A stretch of DNA of 64,000 nucleotides from an uncultured Opitutales bacterium (GTDB taxonomy: Bacteria; Verrucomicrobiota; Verrucomicrobiia; Opitutales; Intestinicryptomonadaceae): assembly GCA_944389195.1 (NCBI GenBank), contig CALXLM010000034.1:1-64000 (forward strand). The letters are read 5' to 3'. The translations under genes and the position numbers were made by a program. Positions 57,363-64,000 of this stretch are shown here, piece after piece; within the stretch, counting starts at the first letter, position 1; each line of letters starts with the position of its first letter. Below the pieces are notes generated by a model. The model saw nothing but the letters and a program-made list of their open reading frames with translations, did not search any database and had not been told where the DNA came from.

Positions 57363-57765
57363 CGGATTTTTTCCGGGGAGGGCGCGGTTGCGGATTTCCC
57401 CGGGGCGCGGAGTTCCGTATTTTGGGGAAGTCCGCTTTTTCAGTCAAATTTCATTTGCGCAAATTTTTCGAAGCATCTGCCGCCGGGCGGTGCCGGAGGG
57501 AAAAGTTCTTAAGGGCTTTTCCATTCGGCTGACGGGCGGAGAGAACCGGAAAGTTTGCGCGAAATTTGTTAAAAAATTAAGGCGTAAAAAAATTTTTTAT
57601 TGACAGGGTTTTTTAGATAGGCACTATTTGCCGTCTTTACAGATTTTTTCATACAAACAATAACAACTAAAGCAGGTTTCGAAAGGGAGTCTTGCCTGAA
57701 AGCCGGAGACCTTTAAAAATCGCGTTTCGCGGCGCTTTTAGCGTGATTCCGCCTGCCTCTTAGCA
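57363..57765. other. Long rpsJ-rplC spacer with candidate promoter and leader
   Basis: No gene supported; a plus-strand open frame at 57388-57603 lacks motifs. After an AT-rich patch, TTGACA lies at 57600-57605. The following 130 nt before rplC contain small dyads such as CGCGTTTCGCG. The region probably holds a separate promoter and an untranslated leader for the rplC gene group. Regulation by a ribosomal protein (for example L4) is possible but not shown. Confidence 0.5.
57600..57628 (+). promoter_or_regulatory. Candidate promoter for the rplC gene group
   Basis: A perfect -35 TTGACA at 57600-57605 and, after 17 nt, ACTATT at 57623-57628, which matches only three of six -10 positions. The location in an unusually long spacer makes a promoter plausible; the weak -10 keeps the confidence low. 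Confidence 0.4.
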
Positions 57766-58404
57766 ATGAGCGAAATATTAATCGGAAAAAAACTGGGCAT
57801 GACCCAGATTTTCGACGGGGACAACAGCCTTGTTGCTGTGACGGTCGTAGAGGCCGGTCCGTGTCCCGTCACGCAGGTTAAAACGGCTCAGAGCGACGGT
57901 TACGACGCCGTGCAGATCGGCTTCGGGGCGCAGAAAGAACAGCGCATGACAAAACCGGAACTCGGGCACTTAAAAAAAGCGGGGATAGCGCCCGTGTCGG
58001 AGCTTGTGGAGTTCCGCGTTGACAATCCGTCCGACTACAAGGCGGGCGACGTTCTTACGGTTGCAAAATTCGCCGAGGGACAAATGGTCGACGTTATCGG
58101 CACGACAAAAGGCCGCGGTTTTCAGGGCGTTATGAAGCGCCACAATTTCGACGGGCAACCCGAAACGCACGGCCATATGATGCACCGCCGTCCAGGTTCC
58201 GTAGGCTGCCGCCAGACTCCAGGGCACGTCTATAAGGGCAGAAAGATGCCCGGGCACATGGGGCAGGTGCGCCGTACGACGCAGAACCATCCCATAATGA
58301 AGGTTCTGGAGGACAAAAACATCCTTTTAATAAAGGGAAGCCTTCCCGGAGCGAAGGGCGATCTGCTTATTGTTCGTCCCGCCAAGAAGGCCAAGAAAGC
58401 ATAA
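57766..58404 (+). CDS. rplC: Ribosomal protein L3
   Basis: Early assembly protein near the peptidyl-transferase centre, 212 residues. It shows LIGKKLGMTQIF at the N terminus, TKGRGFQGVMKRHNF, HRRPGSVGCRQTPGHVYKGRKMPGHMG and VKGSLPGAKGDLLIV. First gene of the group after the promoter-bearing spacer. Confidence 0.97.
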   Translation: MSEILIGKKLGMTQIFDGDNSLVAVTVVEAGPCPVTQVKTAQSDGYDAVQIGFGAQKEQRMTKPELGHLKKAGIAPVSELVEFRVDNPSDYKAGDVLTVAKFAEGQMVDVIGTTKGRGFQGVMKRHNFDGQPETHGHMMHRRPGSVGCRQTPGHVYKGRKMPGHMGQVRRTTQNHPIMKVLEDKNILLIKGSLPGAKGDLLIVRPAKKAKKA

Positions 58405-58416
58405 GGAGCCGCTAAG

Positions 58417-59052
58417 ATGAAACTTAAAGTTTATACAAAGGACGGTTCGAGCTTCACGGAGCAGGATTTTGAAAATATCCCCCAGTTCGAGGGTGACAAG
58501 GGACTGTTCGCGCTCAAGGAAACAATAGTTGCATACCAGGCAAACGCCAGACAGGGCAACGCTTCGACTCTCGACTACGGTCACGTCAACGGCACGTGCC
58601 GCAAGCCTTTCAAGCAGAAGGGCGGCGGGCGTTCGCGCCACGGCACGATGAAAAGCCCGATCCACCGCGGAGGAGCGGTCGTTTTCGGCCCCAAGCCGCG
58701 CGACTGGTCAAAGAAGATAAACCGCAAGGCGAGGCTTTTGGCGTTTTCGCGAGCCCTCTTTGACAAGTGCGTGGATAACGACGTTTGCGTCATAGAGGAA
58801 TTCTCCGTCCCCGAAAGGAAGACGAAGGAGGTCGTCAAGGTTTTGTCGAACATAAAGCCCGAAGGAAGGGTTCTGTTGGTTGACGACGTTTTCGGCGACG
58901 ATTTCATACTTGCCGGCCGCAATATAGAGCGCGCCGATTTCTGCGAAAGCGCAACATTGAACGCTTTGGACATCGTAAAATCGGGAACTATAATAGTGTC
59001 GCGCAAAGGGCTGGATACGGTTCTTGCCCGCATCAACAAGGACGAAAGGTAA
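58417..59052 (+). CDS. rplD: Ribosomal protein L4
   Basis: Exit-tunnel protein and in E. coli the autoregulator of the S10 operon. The 211-residue protein has the loop GTCRKPFKQKGGGRSRHGTMKSPIHRGGAVVFGPKPRDW. It lies 12 nt after rplC. Confidence 0.96.
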   Translation: MKLKVYTKDGSSFTEQDFENIPQFEGDKGLFALKETIVAYQANARQGNASTLDYGHVNGTCRKPFKQKGGGRSRHGTMKSPIHRGGAVVFGPKPRDWSKKINRKARLLAFSRALFDKCVDNDVCVIEEFSVPERKTKEVVKVLSNIKPEGRVLLVDDVFGDDFILAGRNIERADFCESATLNALDIVKSGTIIVSRKGLDTVLARINKDER

Positions 59053-59057
59053 TCCAG

Positions 59058-59345
59058 ATGGTACAGGCAGACAAAATTATAAAAGGTTTCCGCGTGACGG
59101 AAAAGGCGGCCAATTTGCAGGTTTCAAACCAGTACACTTTTGAAGTCGCCGAAAGCGCGAACGCGGTTTCGGTTGGGCAGGCCGTGGAGCAGCTCTTCAA
59201 GGTGAAGGTCGTGAGGGTGAACATTCTCAACGCCAAGGGCAAGGTGAAGGTTTCGCGCATGAGGCGCAGCAATCCCGGAGTCAAGGGCAAAATGAAAAAG
59301 GCCGTCGTGACGCTCAAGAGCGGAGACTCAATTCAAATCGCGTAA
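59058..59345 (+). CDS. rplW: Ribosomal protein L23
   Basis: Tunnel-exit docking site for trigger factor and SRP, 95 residues. Starts MVQADKIIKGFRVTEKAANLQ and has the YTFEVAESANAVSVGQAVEQLF segment of the family. Separated from rplD by 5 nt. Confidence 0.95.
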   Translation: MVQADKIIKGFRVTEKAANLQVSNQYTFEVAESANAVSVGQAVEQLFKVKVVRVNILNAKGKVKVSRMRRSNPGVKGKMKKAVVTLKSGDSIQIA

Positions 59346-59363
59346 GGCAGGAGGATTTTCAAT

Positions 59364-60212
59364 ATGGCTATTATAAAAAGAAGACCTTTGACACCCGCGC
59401 AGCGCTTTTTGGAACTCGGGCGCAACGAGGTTGACAACAAGCGTCCTGAACGCGCCCTCACCGAAAGCAAACACCGCGCCAAAGGGCGCAACTGCTACGG
59501 GCGCATAACTTCCCGGCGCAGGGGCGGCGGCCACAAGAGGCTTTACCGCATAGTCGATTTCAAGCGCGACATAGTTGACGTTCCGGCCGTTGTCATGGCG
59601 ATAGAGTACGATCCGTACCGCACGGCGTATTTGGCGCTTGTGCAGTATCAGGACGAGAAAAAGACCAAGAGATACATCATTGCGCCCGACGGCTTAAAGA
59701 AGGGCGATACGGTTGTCACGCTTTCAAAGCGTCCCGACGAATTTCCCGTCGGCACATGCATGCCGCTGAAGTTCATTCCGCCTGCAATGAGGATTTTCTG
59801 CATCGAGATGCAGCCCGGCAAGGGTGCGCAGATCGCCCGCGGCGCCGGAGCCGGCGCTCAGCTTGTGGCCGTTGAAGGCGACATGGCGACCGTAAAAATG
59901 CCGAGCGGCGAAATACGCATGATAAACGCCGAATGCAAGGCCGTAATAGGGGTTGTGGGAAATCTCGAGCATCAGAACCAGAGTCTCGGCAAGGCGGGGC
60001 GCGTCCGTTGGATGGGCAAGCGCCCGAGGGTCCGCGGCGTGGTGATGAATCCGGTTGACCACCCGATGGGCGGCGGCGAAGGCCGTACTTCAGGCGGCGG
60101 ACATCCGGTGTCGCCGTGGGGGCAGCTGGCCAAGGGCTATCCGACGCGCACCAAGAGCAAGCCGTCGAACTCGATGATTGTTCTCCGCCGCAACGGCAAG
60201 AAAACAAAGTAA
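59364..60212 (+). CDS. rplB: Ribosomal protein L2
   Basis: Peptidyl-transferase-associated protein, 282 residues. The C-terminal VMNPVDHPMGGGEGRTSGG retains the conserved histidine equivalent to H229 of E. coli, and GRNCYGRITSRRRGGGHKR is near the N terminus. An AGGAGG-type Shine-Dalgarno precedes the start. Confidence 0.97.
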   Translation: MAIIKRRPLTPAQRFLELGRNEVDNKRPERALTESKHRAKGRNCYGRITSRRRGGGHKRLYRIVDFKRDIVDVPAVVMAIEYDPYRTAYLALVQYQDEKKTKRYIIAPDGLKKGDTVVTLSKRPDEFPVGTCMPLKFIPPAMRIFCIEMQPGKGAQIARGAGAGAQLVAVEGDMATVKMPSGEIRMINAECKAVIGVVGNLEHQNQSLGKAGRVRWMGKRPRVRGVVMNPVDHPMGGGEGRTSGGGHPVSPWGQLAKGYPTRTKSKPSNSMIVLRRNGKKTK

Positions 60213-60234
60213 GAAATCATAGGAGAAATCAAAA

Positions 60235-60513
60235 ATGGCACGTTCAATTAAAAAAGGTCCGTTTGTGGATCCGAGCCTTCAGGACAAAATCGACGAAGCG
60301 CAGAAGACAAATTCTCACAAGCCGATTCAGACCTGGTCGAGACGTTCGATGATTACTCCCGATTTTATCGGACTGAATTTTAACGTTCACAACGGCAAAA
60401 AGTTTGTGCCGGTCTATGTCACGGAGAACATGGTAGGGCACAAGCTTGGCGAATTTTCGCCCACTCGCACGTTTAAGGGACACAATCCGCACACCAAGAA
60501 GGCAGCTATGTAA
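60235..60513 (+). CDS. rpsS: Ribosomal protein S19
   Basis: Small-subunit head protein, 92 residues. Reads [19 protein letters not shown], then [17 protein letters not shown] and the end [12 protein letters not shown]. Its stop codon is only 2 nt from the start of the exported protein gene that interrupts the usual rpsS-rplV junction. Confidence 0.97.
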   Translation: MARSIKKGPFVDPSLQDKIDEAQKTNSHKPIQTWSRRSMITPDFIGLNFNVHNGKKFVPVYVTENMVGHKLGEFSPTRTFKGHNPHTKKAAM

Positions 60514-60515
60514 TT

Positions 60516-60848
60516 ATGGCGGGTTTTGGCAAAGTCGTGTTTTTTTCCGCTTTGACAGCAGCGGGATTGGCGTGCTTTGCCGAATCTCCCGAATGGGTGC
60601 TGAAGACAAACTACACCAACAGGGTGAACAGGGTGTCGGAGGCGCGCGACGACTTGGGGATTGTCAGGATAGACACCGGCTCGCAGAGCAACCTCCGCAG
60701 GGGGGCTATCTGCAAGGTGTACAGGGACAAAAAATACATCGGCGATGTCGTGGTGGTCGAATCGGACAAAACGCGGGCCGTCGCAATGGTAACCTCGGAT
60801 ATAAGCGTCGAAAAGGGAGACGCCGTTTACATAACACCGGCAAACTAA
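60516..60848 (+). CDS. Exported 110-residue protein embedded in the ribosomal-protein operon
   Basis: A small secreted or periplasmic protein of unknown function sitting between rpsS and rplV, where bacteria normally have no gene. Residues 1-22 form a signal peptide (MAGFGKVVFFSALTAAGLACFA). The mature 88 residues are beta-rich, with the pattern LRRGAICKVYRDKKYIGDVVVVESDKTRAVAMV and VEKGDAVYITP, which resembles a small SH3-like or beta-barrel fold. The single cysteine of the mature chain is in AICKVY. Spacing of 2 nt from rpsS and 15 nt to rplV implies co-transcription and likely coupled translation. An AAGAAGG at 60496-60502 inside rpsS is the best Shine-Dalgarno. Codon use looks like its neighbours, so it seems resident and not newly acquired. 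Confidence 0.82.
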   Translation: MAGFGKVVFFSALTAAGLACFAESPEWVLKTNYTNRVNRVSEARDDLGIVRIDTGSQSNLRRGAICKVYRDKKYIGDVVVVESDKTRAVAMVTSDISVEKGDAVYITPAN

Positions 60849-60863
60849 TATAGGAATATAAAA

Positions 60864-61205
60864 ATGGAAGTTAAAGCTTTAACAAAGTTTGCGCGCATGT
60901 CAGACAAAAAGGTGCGCGAAATATCCCGGGAAATTCAGGGACTCAACGCCGCCGAGGCGCTGGAAATTTTGAAACTTGTTCCGCGCAAGAGCGCAAGGCT
61001 CGTGGCAAAGACGCTTGCAAGCGCCATTGCCAATGCGGAAAACAACAACGGTCTTTCGGCTGCAAATCTCACGATTAAGAGCGCGGTTGTGAATCAGGGC
61101 ATCGCTTTCAAGCGTTTCCGCCCGGTGGCGCGGGGCAGCGCGCACCCGATTCGCAAGAGGACTTCTCATATTTCGATCGTCCTTTCAGACGAGAACACTA
61201 AATAG
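60864..61205 (+). CDS. rplV: Ribosomal protein L22
   Basis: Tunnel-lining protein, 113 residues. Visible are [41 protein letters not shown] and the tunnel hairpin region [22 protein letters not shown]. It follows the exported protein gene and has AGGAA as Shine-Dalgarno. Confidence 0.97.
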   Translation: MEVKALTKFARMSDKKVREISREIQGLNAAEALEILKLVPRKSARLVAKTLASAIANAENNNGLSAANLTIKSAVVNQGIAFKRFRPVARGSAHPIRKRTSHISIVLSDENTK

Positions 61206-61216
61206 AGGCAGATAAA

Positions 61217-61849
61217 ATGGGTCAAAAAGTAAATCCTAAGGGTTTCCGTCTCGCCGTCCGCCGCGACTGGGAGTCGCGTTGGTTTGCGAACAAGGGCGAT
61301 TACGCAGCGGCTGTCAACGAGGACTACCGCATCCGCGAATTTCTCCGCGAAAAGCTCAAAGGGGCGTCTGTTCCCCGCATATTCATAGAGCGCGCAGGGC
61401 AGCGCATACGCGTAAAAATCTACACTGCGCGTCCCGGAGTGGTCATAGGCCAGAAGGGCGCGGCTTTGGAGACGCTTAAAAGCGATTTGTCGAAATACCT
61501 CGGAAAAGATGTAATTGTGGACATTCAGGAGGTCAAGAAGCCTGATTTGGTCGCGTACCTTGTGGCCGAGAGCGTGGCGCTGCAGTTGGAGCGCCGCATA
61601 TCGTTCCGCCGCGCGATAAAGAAGGCGATAACGACTTCCATGGGCATGGGCGCAGACGGCATAAAGATACAGTGCTCCGGCCGTCTTGGTGGCGCCGAAA
61701 TAGCGCGCACGGAATGGCAGAGAAAGGGCCGCATACCGCTGCACACTTTGCGCGAGAACATCGACTACGGTTTCGCGGAGGCCCATACCGTGTACGGCAA
61801 AATCGGCGTCAAGTGCTGGTTGTGCCTTAAGGGCGAAGACAACATGTAA
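61217..61849 (+). CDS. rpsC: Ribosomal protein S3
   Basis: mRNA-entry protein with KH domain, 210 residues. [22 protein letters not shown] opens the chain. The KH GxxG loop is in [13 protein letters not shown], and the C-terminal [31 protein letters not shown] is typical. Confidence 0.97.
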   Translation: MGQKVNPKGFRLAVRRDWESRWFANKGDYAAAVNEDYRIREFLREKLKGASVPRIFIERAGQRIRVKIYTARPGVVIGQKGAALETLKSDLSKYLGKDVIVDIQEVKKPDLVAYLVAESVALQLERRISFRRAIKKAITTSMGMGADGIKIQCSGRLGGAEIARTEWQRKGRIPLHTLRENIDYGFAEAHTVYGKIGVKCWLCLKGEDNM

Positions 61850-61869
61850 TTTTAGGGAGATACGGTAAA

Positions 61870-62298
61870 ATGGCAAACATTCTTCCAGCAAAGACGAAGT
61901 ACCGCAAAGTGCAAAAGGGCCGCAACCGCGGCATGGCAAAAGGCGGCGACAGCATAGATTTCGGCGACTACGCAATACAGGCGCTCGAGCGCGGCAAATG
62001 CTCGGCGGCCCAGCTTGAGGCGGCGCGCGTTGCCATAAACAGGCATTTCAAGCGCCGCGGCAAGGTTTGGATGAGGGTTTTCCCCCAAAAGAGCGTGACA
62101 AAGAAGCCCGCGGAAACCCGCATGGGAAAAGGCAAGGGCGGAGTCGAATTCTGGTGTGCGATAATCAAGCCCGGAAGCATATTGTTCGAAGTTTCGGGCG
62201 TGCCTGCAAGCATGGCTCGCGAGGCCATGCGCCTGGCCGACGGTAAGCTTCCGTTCAGGTGCAGGTTTGTTGTTCGCGAAGGCGTGGAAATTCTGTAA
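61870..62298 (+). CDS. rplP: Ribosomal protein L16
   Basis: Large-subunit protein near the A site, 142 residues. Shows PAKTKYRKVQKGRNRGMAKGG, VFPQKSVTKKPAETRMGKGKGGVEFW and the C-terminal LPFRCRFV. The conserved RMGKGKG arginine, hydroxylated in E. coli, is present. Confidence 0.97.
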   Translation: MANILPAKTKYRKVQKGRNRGMAKGGDSIDFGDYAIQALERGKCSAAQLEAARVAINRHFKRRGKVWMRVFPQKSVTKKPAETRMGKGKGGVEFWCAIIKPGSILFEVSGVPASMAREAMRLADGKLPFRCRFVVREGVEIL

Positions 62299-62320
62299 TC
62301 GGTAGGAGGATTCTCAGTAT

Positions 62321-62506
62321 ATGAAGACAAAGGAAATAAGGGAACTTTCGGCTGAAGAGCTTTCAAAGAAACTCCGCGACATGCGCGAAGAACTGTTGAA
62401 TCTCAACGTTCGCAAGGGAACGGGGCAGGTTGAAAATCCGGCTCGCATCAGGGAATTGCGCCGCGACATAGCTCGCTGCGAAACAATTAAGGGTCAGAAG
62501 AAGTAA
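62321..62506 (+). CDS. rpmC: Ribosomal protein L29
   Basis: Short helical large-subunit protein of 61 residues near the tunnel exit: KTKEIRELSAEELSKKLRDMREELLNLNVRKGTGQVENPARIRELRRDIAR. Strong GTAGGAGG upstream. Confidence 0.96.
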   Translation: MKTKEIRELSAEELSKKLRDMREELLNLNVRKGTGQVENPARIRELRRDIARCETIKGQKK

Positions 62507-62517
62507 AGGACTATAAC

Positions 62518-62799
62518 ATGTCGGAAAAAGAAAGAAAGTCTCGCAGGAATCTCGTGGGCGTGGTGACATCCCGTTCGGGGGACAAGAGCATAAAGCTCAC
62601 CTATTTTTACAAAGTGCCGCATTCGCTGTACGGTAAGGAAATCCGCCGCAAGACGGTCATACACGTGCACGACGAAAAGAACGAATGCGCCCTTGGCGAC
62701 AAAGTTGAAGTGATGGAGACGCGTCCGGTCAGCAAGCTGAAGAGGTTTCGCGTTGTCCGCATAATAGAGAAGGCCCCCGTGGTGGCCTCGGCTGAATAA
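62518..62799 (+). CDS. rpsQ: Ribosomal protein S17
   Basis: Small-subunit OB-fold protein, 93 residues. [21 protein letters not shown], then [32 protein letters not shown] are the family marks. It lies between rpmC and rplN in the usual spc order. Confidence 0.96.
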   Translation: MSEKERKSRRNLVGVVTSRSGDKSIKLTYFYKVPHSLYGKEIRRKTVIHVHDEKNECALGDKVEVMETRPVSKLKRFRVVRIIEKAPVVASAE

Positions 62800-62813
62800 A
62801 AGGAGGCAGGGCA

Positions 62814-63179
62814 ATGATACAGATGCAGACAAGGCTTGTGGTCGCCGACAACACCGGCGCCAAGGAGGTCGCAATGATTCGCCGTTTGGGCCAGCACAGC
62901 CGTACGGCGAAGGTCGGCGACATAATAGTGGTTGCCGTCAAGACTTCGACGCCCGACGCGGCGGTGAAGAAAGGCACGGTTGCGAAGGCGGTCGTCGTCA
63001 GGACGAAGGCGCCGATACGCCGCGCCGACGGCTCGTATCTCCGCTTCGACACGAACGCGTGCGTAATTCTCGACGGAAGCGGAAATCCGAAAGGCACGCG
63101 CATTTTCGGGCCCGTTGCGCGCGAGCTTAGGGCGAAGAACTACATGAAAATCATATCCCTCGCACCGGAGGTTTTGTAA
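62814..63179 (+). CDS. rplN: Ribosomal protein L14
   Basis: Subunit-bridge protein, 121 residues. [26 protein letters not shown] and [29 protein letters not shown] are family hallmarks. AAAGGAGG Shine-Dalgarno upstream. Confidence 0.97.
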   Translation: MIQMQTRLVVADNTGAKEVAMIRRLGQHSRTAKVGDIIVVAVKTSTPDAAVKKGTVAKAVVVRTKAPIRRADGSYLRFDTNACVILDGSGNPKGTRIFGPVARELRAKNYMKIISLAPEVL

Positions 63180-63180
63180 T

Positions 63181-63441
63181 ATGGCTAAGAGGTTTGTAAA
63201 AAAAGGCGACGAAGTTGTTGTCATTTCCGGCTCGTCCAAGGGAAAGCGCGGAAAGATTCTGCTTGTGGACCCCAAAAAGGAGCGGGTAATTGTTGAGGGA
63301 GTAAATTTGCGCAAGCACCACGAGCGCAAGAGCGAAAAGAATCCGGAGGGGGCGATAGTCGAGCGCGAGGCTTCCATACATATTTCCAACGTAATGCCGG
63401 CTGGGCGTTTTGATGCCAAAAGGGGGCAAAAAAAAGCGTAA
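63181..63441 (+). CDS. rplX: Ribosomal protein L24
   Basis: Assembly initiator with a KOW motif, 86 residues: [38 protein letters not shown]. It starts 1 nt after the rplN stop, which indicates coupled translation. The chain is at the short end for the family. Confidence 0.96.
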   Translation: MAKRFVKKGDEVVVISGSSKGKRGKILLVDPKKERVIVEGVNLRKHHERKSEKNPEGAIVEREASIHISNVMPAGRFDAKRGQKKA

Positions 63442-63464
63442 TCAGCGGATAAACAAAAAAGAAA

Positions 63465-64000
63465 ATGAGCACACCAGTACTAAAGAGAATATATCAGGAG
63501 AAGGTCGTTCCCGAGCTTAAGAAGACGCTTGGGGTGGACAATCCTCACGAGGTGCCCACACTGGAGAAGATAGTCATCAATTCTGCCGTCAGAAGCGAGT
63601 CTCCCAAGGAGTGGGTGCCCGAAGTGGTCAAGGAGATAGCCAAGATAGCGGGCCAGCAGCCCGTGGTTGTCAAGGCCGGGAAAAGCATAGCGAACTTCAA
63701 GTTGCGCGCCGGCCAGCCGAACGGCGTGAAGGTGACTTTGCGCGGGGCGGCAATGTGGGACTTCCTTTATAAATTTATAGCGGTTGTGTTGCCGTCAATC
63801 CGCGACTTTCGCGGCGTTGGGAACCGCTTCGACGGGGCCGGCAATTACAGCTACGGCGTGGCAGACCACACGATATTCCCAGAAATAACGGTTGATCCGG
63901 GGCGCAAGAACATAGGCATGGACATCACTATCGTGACGACAGCCAAGGACGACAAGGCGGGCAGGGAACTTTTGAAGCTTCTCGGCATGCCGTTTCGCAA
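63465..64000 (+). CDS. rplE: Ribosomal protein L5 (3' end beyond window)
   Basis: 5S rRNA-binding protein. From ATG 63465 the frame runs 178 codons plus two bases to the window end without a stop. It shows VPTLEKIVINSAV, VVKAGKSIANFKLRAGQPNGVKVTLRG and the C-terminal LLGMPFR. Since L5 usually ends GMPFRK or a few residues later, the gene is nearly complete. Confidence 0.95.
   Translation, partial: MSTPVLKRIYQEKVVPELKKTLGVDNPHEVPTLEKIVINSAVRSESPKEWVPEVVKEIAKIAGQQPVVVKAGKSIANFKLRAGQPNGVKVTLRGAAMWDFLYKFIAVVLPSIRDFRGVGNRFDGAGNYSYGVADHTIFPEITVDPGRKNIGMDITIVTTAKDDKAGRELLKLLGMPFR

Noticed and set aside
57388-57603. Plus-strand 71-residue open frame between rpsJ and rplC
   Set aside because: Ends inside the AT-rich promoter-like patch, has no recognisable motif and an arginine-rich composition expected from GC-rich non-coding DNA.

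Overview
The window is a 64 kb piece of a bacterial chromosome of moderate GC content. It most likely comes from an anaerobic, polysaccharide-degrading member of the Verrucomicrobiota, possibly the Opitutales. This placement is an inference from three things: the mix of an oxygen-sensitive pyruvate formate-lyase with secreted plant/algal-type glycosidases, the presence of TrpB2 and a 13-gene complex I locus, and an EF-Tu whose switch I resembles what I remember of Opitutae proteins. There is no rRNA gene, prophage, insertion sequence or CRISPR array.

Positions 1-13,700 are a mosaic of metabolic and secreted-enzyme genes. They include a GH78 alpha-L-rhamnosidase, pyruvate formate-lyase with its radical-SAM activase, a GNAT/DUF2156 acyltransferase pair overlapping by 4 nt, MiaB, a carboxyltransferase subunit of the oxaloacetate/pyruvate type that lacks its biotinyl domain, a GH10 xylanase and a lipoprotein with two related repeats. 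Positions 14,109-27,540 carry a co-directional NADH:quinone oxidoreductase operon, nuoB to nuoN. It has no nuoA, and its NuoG is short and lacks the usual fourth-cluster cysteines.

Positions 27,585-40,400 hold a small PEGA-like lipoprotein, TrpB2, a secreted Sel1-repeat protein, a GH50-like (agarase-type) enzyme behind a near-consensus sigma70 promoter, a stand-alone 5'-3' exonuclease, a NagB-family isomerase, an Asp-box (sialidase-fold) secreted protein and class I fumarase. Several long intergenic stretches (35.9-36.6 kb, 37.8-38.8 kb) show no convincing genes.

Positions 40,796-64,000 are the gene-expression block: tRNA-Thr, tuf, tRNA-Trp, secE, nusG, rplKAJL, rpoBC, rpsL, rpsG, fusA, rpsJ, rplCDWB, rpsS, an unexpected exported protein, rplV, rpsC, rplP, rpmC, rpsQ, rplN, rplX and rplE. 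The rplE frame runs off the window end. The most interesting signals sit here. In RpoC all four cysteine ligands of the second zinc site are replaced. EF-Tu has a switch I in which the nearly universal EEKARGITIN segment is rewritten while EF-G keeps RERGITI. A signal-peptide-bearing 110-residue protein is embedded between rpsS and rplV. rpsJ is separated from rplC by 400 nt that contain a candidate promoter.

Together the genes suggest an organism that secretes individual glycosidases, ferments sugars through pyruvate and formate, can oxidise NADH through complex I, and has unusually diverged core transcription and translation proteins.
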